From the NCBI GenBank assembly GCA_010024485.1, contig RGGX01000046.1, positions 1 through 8,700 of the forward strand: a stretch of 8,700 bases of DNA, written 5' to 3'. Below the pieces are notes generated by a model. The model had not been told where the DNA came from and searched no databases. It was given only the letters and a program-made list of their open reading frames with translations. Positions 1 through 5,183 of this stretch are shown here, piece by piece (within the stretch, counting starts at the first letter, position 1; each line of letters opens with the position of its first letter). This DNA is from Actinomycetota bacterium (lineage in GTDB: Bacteria; Actinomycetota; Acidimicrobiia; Acidimicrobiales; Ilumatobacteraceae). The position numbers and the translations under genes are program-made.

Positions 1-201
1 CTGGAGGAGTCGCGGCTGTTCGGCGGCGAGCACGATGCCGGTGACGCCGTGGTCACGATCCAGTCGGGCGAGGGCGGCACCGATGCGCAGGACTGGGCCG
101 AGATGCTGCTGCGCATGTACCTGCGCTGGGCGGAGTCGCGCGGATTCACGGCAACGGTGCAGGACCGCCAGGACGGCCAGGAGGCCGGCATCAAGACGGT
201 G
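1..201 (+). pseudogene. prfB: Fragment of peptide chain release factor 2 (middle domain), truncated on both sides
   Basis: Codons 1-67 read as the start of RF2 domain 2: LFGGEHDAGDAVVTIQSG, then the family signature GGTDAQDWAEMLLRMY, then RWAESRGF and finally EAGIKTV. This matches known RF2 sequences in order and spacing; actinobacterial RF2 has GGVDAADWAEMLMRMY and EEAGIKSA at the same places. RF2 releases peptides at UGA and UAA codons. The sequence leaves the RF2 family after EAGIKTV, so the later SPF stop-recognition region and the GGQ hydrolysis motif are missing. The N-terminal coiled-coil domain (roughly the first 110 residues of RF2) would lie left of the window. As drawn it cannot work as a release factor. 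Confidence 0.85.
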
Positions 202-1668
202 GTCTCCGGACCGATCACCCACACCCCCGACTCGGGTTATCTCATGGGGCCAGCACCGGGCCTGCCCAACTACTGGATCTGCGCCGGTGCCTCGATCGGT
301 GTCACCCAGGGCCCCGGTGCCGGCAAGTTCCTCGCCCAGTGGATGGTGCACGGCCAGACCGAGGTCAACGTGGCCGAGATGGACCCGAGGCGATTCGGTG
401 ACCACTGCGGCCCGAAGGGGCGCTACGCCATCGAGAAGGCAATCGACGAGTTCCACGAGATGTACGCCACCCGGCGCCCCGGAGAGCAGCGTTTCGCGGG
501 TCGACCCCAGAAAACCAACCCGATCTACGGACGTCTCGACGCCCTCGGTGCCCAGTGGGAGGAGAAGTTCGGCTGGGAGCGCGCGCAGTACTTCGGCGCG
601 ACGGAGGAGCACTCCTTCCGACGGTCGAACGCCTTCGAGATCGTCGCAGCCGAGTGCCGCGGGACCCGCGAGCGCGCCGGGATCGCCGACCTGACGGCCT
701 TCAGCAAGTTCGAGGTCCTCGGTTCGGGCGCTGAGGCGTTCCTCGACCGGCTGACAGCGAACCGCATGCCGGCGGCCGACGGGGGCACCCGTCTCACCCA
801 CATGTTGACCGAGCTCGGCGGCATCGAGTGCGAGGTGACCATCACCCGTCTCGGGCCCGAGCGCTTCTACGTGAACTCGGCGATCGTCGGCCAGTTCCAC
901 GATCGCGACTGGCTCGTCGCCCACATCGCCGAGGGCGAGGCCGTCGAGGTGCGCGACGTGACCGAGGAGATGGGCATCCTCGCCATCGGCGGTCCCCGCT
1001 CGCGTGACATCTTGCAGCCGCTCACCGATGTCGATCTCTCCAACGATGGTTTCCGATGGCTCACCGGTCAGGAGATCACGGTCGCCGGGGTGCCGTGCAT
1101 CGCCCTCCGGGTCAGCTACGTCGGAGAGCTCGGCTGGGAACTGCACCACCCCATCGACCGGATGGCAGAGCTCTACGACGCCCTCGTCGCGGCCGGTAAA
1201 CCGCACGGGCTGGTCCACTTCGGCAGCTACGCCATGAACTGCATGCGGGTGGAGAAGGCCTACAAGGCGTGGCAGTCGGAACTCACCACGGAGGTCACGC
1301 CGATCGAGGCCGACCTCGGCCGCTTCGTCGACATGGACGGCGACTTCATCGGCCGAGAGGCGACCGCGGCGCGCGCCGCCCTCGGCGACGACATCCGCTG
1401 GATCCTCGTGTACTGCGCGGTCGAGACCTCCGACAGCGACTGTCGCGGCAACGAGCCGGTCCGAGACGCGTCGGGGCGCATCATCGGGCTGACCACATCC
1501 GGGGCATTCGGTCACACGGTCGGCAGGAGTCTCGCCTTCGCCTACGTGGAGCCCGAGTTCCGGGCGCCCGGCACCGAGTTCCACATCCAACTCCTCGGGG
1601 AGATGCACCCGGCGACCGTGCTCGCTGAGGCCGCCTACGACCCGAGCAACGAGAAACTGAGGGTCTGA
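1..1668 (+). CDS. Chimeric ORF, 5' partial: RF2 fragment fused in frame to C-terminal part of a dimethylglycine/sarcosine dehydrogenase-like (GcvT-family) protein
   Basis: The frame is open from base 1, so the true start lies outside the window; an internal GTG at 49 is not a credible start because the RF2 similarity begins before it. Codons 1 to about 67 are release factor 2 sequence (separate entry). From about codon 65 the protein is the C-terminal part of a flavin-dependent N-methyl amine dehydrogenase. The end of the FAD-binding domain comes first (SGPITHTPDS, then GASIGVTQGPGAGK near 96-109), then a central domain starting at DPRRFG (123). A GcvT-like folate-binding domain follows (about 205-445, with an acidic GGIECEVT segment at 273-280 where T-proteins carry their catalytic Asp, and MNCMRVEKAYKAW), then a GcvT C-terminal barrel. 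Family members oxidise dimethylglycine or sarcosine and pass the methyl carbon to tetrahydrofolate. The N-terminal Rossmann GxGxxG half is absent, so activity as drawn is unlikely. The next gene starts 2 bp after the stop. Confidence 0.85.
   Translation: MEESRLFGGEHDAGDAVVTIQSGEGGTDAQDWAEMLLRMYLRWAESRGFTATVQDRQDGQEAGIKTVVSGPITHTPDSGYLMGPAPGLPNYWICAGASIGVTQGPGAGKFLAQWMVHGQTEVNVAEMDPRRFGDHCGPKGRYAIEKAIDEFHEMYATRRPGEQRFAGRPQKTNPIYGRLDALGAQWEEKFGWERAQYFGATEEHSFRRSNAFEIVAAECRGTRERAGIADLTAFSKFEVLGSGAEAFLDRLTANRMPAADGGTRLTHMLTELGGIECEVTITRLGPERFYVNSAIVGQFHDRDWLVAHIAEGEAVEVRDVTEEMGILAIGGPRSRDILQPLTDVDLSNDGFRWLTGQEITVAGVPCIALRVSYVGELGWELHHPIDRMAELYDALVAAGKPHGLVHFGSYAMNCMRVEKAYKAWQSELTTEVTPIEADLGRFVDMDGDFIGREATAARAALGDDIRWILVYCAVETSDSDCRGNEPVRDASGRIIGLTTSGAFGHTVGRSLAFAYVEPEFRAPGTEFHIQLLGEMHPATVLAEAAYDPSNEKLRV
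181..204 (+). other. Junction between prfB and dehydrogenase sequence (shared short match)
   Basis: This stretch encodes EAGIKTVV. The left part fits the conserved EAGIKS/T of RF2, and the right part fits the segment just before the conserved GP-xxx-TPD stretch of dimethylglycine/sarcosine dehydrogenases, where forms like AGIKxxVNGP occur. Because the codons can belong to either gene, the exact breakpoint cannot be placed within about 20 bases. This is what is expected if an assembler or recombination joined two loci at a short identical string. Confidence 0.65.
1659..1663 (+). promoter_or_regulatory. Ribosome binding site of the MttB-family gene
   Basis: GAGGG lies 7 nt before the ATG at 1671, inside the last codons of the preceding ORF. 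It supports this ATG and suggests translation coupled to the upstream gene. Confidence 0.55.
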
Positions 1669-1670
1669 CC

Positions 1671-3209
1671 ATGTCTGAGGTCCGTCGTCGCGCTGGGGGG
1701 CGTGCGGCGAGGGTGGCGCTCCGCGAGGCGCCACTCGATGTCGACTCGCGCCCGATCCGGCCAGGAATGTCCGGGGGAGCGTTCACTCCGCTGTCCGCCG
1801 GGGAGGTCACCGAGGTCATCGATGCCGCCTACTCCATGCTCGCCGAGTTCGGCATGGGTCAGGCAACCCCGGAGATCATCGAGTTGGTCACCGGGGCCGG
1901 GGGCCGCATGGACGACCAGGGACGACTGCGATTCCCGCGCGACCTCGTCGAGCGGATCGTGACCGAGGTCGCCTGCAAGGAGTTCATCCTCCACGGGCTC
2001 GACCCGGACAAGTCGGTCGAGATCGGAGGTGACCGCGTCCACTTCGCCACCTCCGGCGCGGCGGTCCTCATGCTCGACCACGAGACACAGCGGTTCCGTC
2101 ACAGCACGCTCTCGGACCTCTATGACTGCTCCCGGGTCGCCGATGTCCTCGACAACATCCACATCTTCATCCGAACGGTGGTACCCCGCGACCTCGAGGG
2201 TGCGAACACCATCGACATCAACACGGCCTACGCGTCGATGGCGGGCACGACCAAGCCGATCGGCACATCCATGTTCCTTCCCGACAGTGTCCCTGACGTC
2301 GTCGCGATGTTCGACATGGTCGCGGGAGGGGAGGGCGAGTTCCGGAAGCGGCCCTTCTGCCTCGCGAACAACACGTTCGTCGTCCCCCCGCTGCGCTTCG
2401 CCGAGGACTCCGCCCTCTGCCTGCCGGTCCAGGCCCGGCTCGGGGTTCCCATCACCCTCCTGTCCGCCGGACAGGCGGGGGCGACCTCGCCGGCCGCGCT
2501 CGCGGGTTCGCTCGCCCAGGCCCTCGCCGAATGCCTGGCCGCGCTGACGGTGGTCAATCTGGCCCAGCCCGGAGCACCGGCGACGATGGGGCTCTGGCCG
2601 TTCGTGTCCGACCTCAGGACCGGCGCGATGTCGGGCGGCAGCGGTGAGGAGGCCATCATCAGCGCGGCCGCGGCGCAGGTCGTCAACGCCATGGGCCTCC
2701 CGTCATCGACCGCCGCCGGTATGGCGGACTCGAAGATCGTTGACGCCCAGGCCGGTCACGAGAAGGCGAACGCCGTCACCCTGGCGGCCAACGCCGGGGC
2801 GAACGTCATCCACGAGTCGGCCGGGATGCTCGCCAGCCTCCTCGGCTGTTCCCTCGAGGCGCTCGTGGTCGACAACGACATGCTCGGGTCGATCATGCGG
2901 ACGGTGCGAGGCATCGAGATCACACCCGAGACCCTCTCGCTCGATGTGATCCGTGATGTGGTCCACGGGCCGGGCCACTACCTCGGTCATGGTCAGACCC
3001 TCGGCATCATGCAGACCGAGTACATCTACCCCGAGGTCGGTGACCGTCTCAGCCCGGACGACTGGGTCGATGCCGGTGCGACGACGGTGAGCGAACGGGC
3101 CCATGAGCGGGTCTCGCAGATACTCGCCGAGCATCACCCCGATCACATCGACCCGGCGGTCGACGCCGCGATCCGCGATCGCTTCGACATCCGCCTCCAG
3201 CGAGGCTGA
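1671..3209 (+). CDS. Trimethylamine methyltransferase (MttB) family protein, non-pyrrolysine type
   Basis: The 512-residue protein has the length and landmarks of the MttB superfamily: an Arg-rich N-terminus (RRRAGGRAARVAL), DLRTGAMSGGSGEE (314-327), MADSKIVDAQAGHEK (351-365) and VVDNDMLGSIMR (399-410). Founding archaeal MttB transfers a methyl group from trimethylamine to a corrinoid protein and carries pyrrolysine encoded by UAG. This frame has no UAG, which puts it with the bacterial homologues, some of which demethylate glycine betaine or related quaternary amines. No corrinoid protein gene or reductive activator is in the window. The gene starts 2 bp after the GcvT-type dehydrogenase ORF, and that pairing supports a role in stepwise N-demethylation. 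The substrate and methyl acceptor cannot be told from sequence. No signal peptide or membrane segment is visible, so it is probably cytosolic. Confidence 0.88.
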   Translation: MSEVRRRAGGRAARVALREAPLDVDSRPIRPGMSGGAFTPLSAGEVTEVIDAAYSMLAEFGMGQATPEIIELVTGAGGRMDDQGRLRFPRDLVERIVTEVACKEFILHGLDPDKSVEIGGDRVHFATSGAAVLMLDHETQRFRHSTLSDLYDCSRVADVLDNIHIFIRTVVPRDLEGANTIDINTAYASMAGTTKPIGTSMFLPDSVPDVVAMFDMVAGGEGEFRKRPFCLANNTFVVPPLRFAEDSALCLPVQARLGVPITLLSAGQAGATSPAALAGSLAQALAECLAALTVVNLAQPGAPATMGLWPFVSDLRTGAMSGGSGEEAIISAAAAQVVNAMGLPSSTAAGMADSKIVDAQAGHEKANAVTLAANAGANVIHESAGMLASLLGCSLEALVVDNDMLGSIMRTVRGIEITPETLSLDVIRDVVHGPGHYLGHGQTLGIMQTEYIYPEVGDRLSPDDWVDAGATTVSERAHERVSQILAEHHPDHIDPAVDAAIRDRFDIRLQRG

Positions 3210-3235
3210 CCACCCCTGTCATACTCTCGGAACCC

Positions 3236-3250
3236 GGCGCCATCGGCGCC
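3236..3250 (+). repeat. Small inverted repeat in the gap before the dehydrogenase gene
   Basis: GGCGCC, ATC, GGCGCC: two copies of a self-complementary hexamer that could form a 6-bp stem with a 3-nt loop in the 62-nt gap. No T run follows, so it does not look like an intrinsic terminator. A poor -10-like TACTCT (3222-3227) lies upstream. It might be a small leader structure or chance in GC-rich DNA. Confidence 0.3.
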
Positions 3251-3261
3251 CTGAACCACAT

Positions 3262-3266
3262 GGAGG
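3262..3266 (+). promoter_or_regulatory. Ribosome binding site that decides the start of the 3-HIBADH-family gene
   Basis: GGAGG sits 5 nt before the ATG at 3272. The upstream in-frame ATG at 3260 overlaps this site and adds only four residues before the Rossmann strand, so 3272 is the better start. Confidence 0.7.
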
Positions 3267-3271
3267 CCACG

Positions 3272-4186
3272 ATGGCTGTCGGCTTCATCGGTCTCGGAAA
3301 CGTCGGCAGACATCTGGCCCGCTCGGTGTTGCGGGGCGGACACGATCTGGTCGTCCACGACCTCGACGAGGCCGCCGCGGCCGAACTCGTCGCTGACGGT
3401 GCCCGTTGGGCGCCGTCGATCGCGGCGGTGTGCGACGAGGCGTCCACGGTGATCACCTGCCTGCCGTCACCACAGGTGATCGACGCCGTGGTCGCCGGCC
3501 CGGCCGGGGTGATCGAGTCGCTCGCCGGTCAGTCCGGGGCCTGCTGGATCGACTCGAGCACCAACGACCGCTCGGAGACACTCCGGCTGGCCGCGCTCGC
3601 CGCCGATCGCGGTGTGGCGACCCTCGAGGCGCCGGTCACCGGTGGGGTCCACATGGCCGCCCGAGGCGAGATCACCGTGCTCGTCGGTGGCGAAGCCGAG
3701 CTCGTCGAGCGGCAGCGCGGGCTCCTCGACAGCCTCGGCGACCCGGTGCTGCACATCGGGGGCCTCGGTGCCGCCGCGACGATCAAGGTCATCACCAACA
3801 TGCTCGCGCTCACCCATCTGGTGGCCGCCGGTGAAGCCCTCATGCTGGCGAAACGCAGCGATCTCGACCTCGCCACCGCCTTCGAGGCGATCCGCAACTC
3901 CTCGGGCAACAGCTTCGTGCACGAGACCGAGAGCCAGGTCATCCTGAACGGCTCCTACAACATCAACTTCACCATGGACCTCGCGGTGAAGGACCTCGGG
4001 TTCGCCATGGCGTTCGGCCAGGAGTCGGGGGTACCCCTCGACCTCGCCGGTCAGGTCTTCCAGACGTTCATCCGCGCGAGGGAGACCTACGGCGGGCAGG
4101 CCTGGTCGCCCGAGGTCGTCAGGCTGCTGGAGGATGCCCTGTCGACCGACCTCCGCGCCCCCGGCTTCCCGGAGGAGATCACGTGA
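3272..4186 (+). CDS. NAD(P)-dependent 3-hydroxyisobutyrate dehydrogenase-family (beta-hydroxyacid dehydrogenase) oxidoreductase
   Basis: The 304-residue protein starts with the dinucleotide-binding motif GFIGLGNVG (residues 4-12). The substrate-binding motif EAPVTGG (119-125) follows, then the catalytic lysine in IKVITN (Lys172, Asn176) and KDLGFAM (240-246). These are the standard motifs of the family, which oxidises beta-hydroxyacids such as 3-hydroxyisobutyrate, tartronate semialdehyde, L-threonate or 6-phosphogluconate. About 300 residues is the usual length, so the gene looks intact. It follows the MttB-family gene after 62 nt and overlaps the aldolase gene by 4 nt (GTGA). That coupling suggests the two enzymes act in sequence: oxidation of a hydroxyl, then C-C cleavage or decarboxylation. 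The true substrate is unknown; valine catabolism is not favoured, since no other valine-pathway gene is nearby. Confidence 0.87.
   Translation: MAVGFIGLGNVGRHLARSVLRGGHDLVVHDLDEAAAAELVADGARWAPSIAAVCDEASTVITCLPSPQVIDAVVAGPAGVIESLAGQSGACWIDSSTNDRSETLRLAALAADRGVATLEAPVTGGVHMAARGEITVLVGGEAELVERQRGLLDSLGDPVLHIGGLGAAATIKVITNMLALTHLVAAGEALMLAKRSDLDLATAFEAIRNSSGNSFVHETESQVILNGSYNINFTMDLAVKDLGFAMAFGQESGVPLDLAGQVFQTFIRARETYGGQAWSPEVVRLLEDALSTDLRAPGFPEEIT
4171..4177 (+). promoter_or_regulatory. Ribosome binding site for the GTG start of the aldolase gene
   Basis: GGAGGAG lies 5 nt before GTG at 4183 and within the 3' end of the preceding gene. It supports an unusual GTG start whose last two bases begin the upstream TGA stop. 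Confidence 0.7.
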
Positions 4187-4947
4187 CCGCCGTCGAGGAG
4201 GCGAGGACCACCGATCTCGGTGAGGAGCGGCGACTCCGCGAGGATCTCGCGGCGGCATTCCGGTGGTCCGCTCACCTCGACCTGCACGAGGGTGTCGCCA
4301 ACCACTTCAGTGTCGCCGTCGACCCGGCGGGGGAGCGCTTCCTGATCAATCCGCGCGGGATGTACTTCGGTCGGGCGCGCGCGAGTCGGCTCGCGATGAT
4401 GGACACCGGCCGACTCGACGAGGATCCGATCGCGCATGACGTCGATCCGACCGCGTGGGTGCTGCACGGGCATCTGCACGCGCGGGTGCCGAGGGCCCGC
4501 TGCGTCCTGCACACCCACATGCCCTATGCGACCGCCCTCGCCTGCCTCGACGGTTTCGAGTTCCTCATGCTCGACCAGAACGCCTGTCGGTTCCACGACC
4601 GCATCGCCTACGACCGCGACTACGCCGGCTTGGCCCTCGACCCCGACGAGGGGCAGCGGGTGGCCTCGATGTTCGAGTCCGGTCGCGACATCCTCTTCCT
4701 CGGAAACCACGGTGTGATCGTCATCGGACCCTCCATCGCCGAAGCCTTCGACGACCTCTACTACCTGGAGCGAGCCGCGAAACTCCAGGTCCTGGCGCTG
4801 TCCACCGGTCGCGAACTCTCCCTCGTCGATGACGCGACCGCGGCGCTCGCCCGTGAGCAGTGGATGTCGTACCCGCAGGGGAGCGAGATGCATTTCCAGG
4901 CGATCCGCGAGGCGCTCGACGCCGCGGGGGACGACTACGCCTCCTGA
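4183..4947 (+). CDS. Class II aldolase/adducin-family protein
   Basis: The 254-residue protein has the zinc-binding histidines of class II aldolases: HTH (His110, His112) after HGHLHARVP, and the third in GNHGVIVIG (His176). The N-terminal part reads EGVANHFSV and RFLINPRGMYF. This resembles the adducin-like branch more than fuculose- or rhamnulose-phosphate aldolases, whose GN-x-S phosphate-binding loop is not evident. Family members cleave or decarboxylate hydroxy- or keto-acids using the bound metal. Translation starts at GTG, overlapping the stop of the dehydrogenase gene, with a strong ribosome binding site. The gene is the last of the catabolic cluster, with a 236-bp gap to pnp. The likely role is to cleave or decarboxylate the product of the upstream dehydrogenase. 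This is inferred from gene order; the substrate is unknown. Confidence 0.85.
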   Translation: MTAVEEARTTDLGEERRLREDLAAAFRWSAHLDLHEGVANHFSVAVDPAGERFLINPRGMYFGRARASRLAMMDTGRLDEDPIAHDVDPTAWVLHGHLHARVPRARCVLHTHMPYATALACLDGFEFLMLDQNACRFHDRIAYDRDYAGLALDPDEGQRVASMFESGRDILFLGNHGVIVIGPSIAEAFDDLYYLERAAKLQVLALSTGRELSLVDDATAALAREQWMSYPQGSEMHFQAIREALDAAGDDYAS

Positions 4948-4987
4948 GCCCTCAGGGGGGTTCCGAGGCTTCCCCGTCCGTCTCCGG

Positions 4988-4993
4988 TAGCAT
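4988..4993 (+). promoter_or_regulatory. Possible -10 element of a pnp promoter
   Basis: TAGCAT fits the TAnnnT pattern of sigma-70-type -10 elements. A poor -35 candidate, TTCCGA at 4961-4966, lies 21 bp upstream, which is longer than ideal. A start of transcription about 7 nt downstream would place the 11-bp hairpin at the very 5' end of the mRNA. This is a weak call. Confidence 0.25.
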
Positions 4994-4997
4994 CCGG

Positions 4998-5024
4998 GGT
5001 GGTCATCGAAGTCCGATGACCACC
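4998..5024 (+). repeat. Perfect 11-bp hairpin upstream of pnp
   Basis: GGTGGTCATCG at 4998-5008 and CGATGACCACC at 5014-5024 are exact reverse complements around a 5-nt loop (AAGTC). No T run follows. It could be a terminator of the catabolic cluster lacking a U tract, a structure at the 5' end of the pnp mRNA, or a palindromic protein-binding site. In E. coli, pnp is autoregulated through a leader hairpin cut by RNase III; a similar role here is only an analogy. Confidence 0.7.
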
Positions 5025-5059
5025 GTGAAACCGAGCGATCTTGTCGTCGGTTACCGGTT

Positions 5060-5078
5060 GCCCGCCCCGCCGGTGGGC
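5060..5078 (+). repeat. GC-rich hairpin in the pnp leader
   Basis: GCCCGCC (5060-5066) pairs with GGTGGGC (5072-5078), seven pairs including one G-U, around a 5-nt loop. In GC-rich DNA such a stem may occur by chance. Confidence 0.4.
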
Positions 5079-5147
5079 GCGAGCCGCTCGTGTGAGCCGG
5101 CCGCCATCGCGGGTCCGCCAACTGGGAACCGGCTGATCGCTCCACAT

Positions 5148-5168
5148 GATCCGGAATCGCTCCGGATC
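5148..5168 (+). repeat. Perfect 8-bp hairpin just before the pnp ribosome binding site
   Basis: GATCCGGA (5148-5155) and TCCGGATC (5161-5168) are exact reverse complements around a 5-nt loop (ATCGC). The stem ends 2 nt before AAAGGAG, so it could influence ribosome access or be a site where PNPase or an RNase acts on its own message. That function is inference. Confidence 0.6.
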
Positions 5169-5170
5169 CG

Positions 5171-5177
5171 AAAGGAG
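5171..5177 (+). promoter_or_regulatory. Ribosome binding site that decides the pnp start
   Basis: AAAGGAG lies 6 nt before the ATG at 5184. It rules out the longer in-frame starts at 4860 and 5017 as the main start. Confidence 0.85.
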
Positions 5178-5183
5178 CCTCTC

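Larger units (their letters stand above)
4948..5183 (+). other. Non-coding region between the catabolic cluster and pnp (pnp leader)
   Basis: No protein is supported here. The pnp frame stays open upstream to an ATG at 4860, but that segment overlaps the aldolase gene, has no family similarity I recognise, and ends in hairpins next to a clear ribosome binding site. The region holds three inverted repeats (separate entries), a possible -10 element and the pnp ribosome binding site. No intrinsic terminator with a T run is visible after the aldolase stop. The rpsO gene usually found just before pnp is absent. Confidence 0.7.

Noticed and set aside
49..1668. Treating the first ORF as a complete gene starting at GTG 49
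   Set aside because: The frame is open to base 1 and the RF2 similarity begins upstream of 49, so the gene is cut by the window edge.
4943..4956. CCTGAG/CTCAGG inverted repeat over the aldolase stop as a terminator
   Set aside because: The loop would be only 2 nt and no T run follows, so it is not a convincing terminator.
4087..5145. Minus-strand open frame of 352 codons that also covers the intergenic gap
   Set aside because: Most of it is opposite the aldolase gene; no domain is visible and the part in the gap has no independent coding signal.
4860..5183. 108-codon N-terminal extension of PNPase, with in-frame starts at 4860 and 5017
   Set aside because: It overlaps the aldolase gene, resembles nothing in PNPases, and contains hairpins; AAAGGAG and the family N-terminus place the start at 5184.
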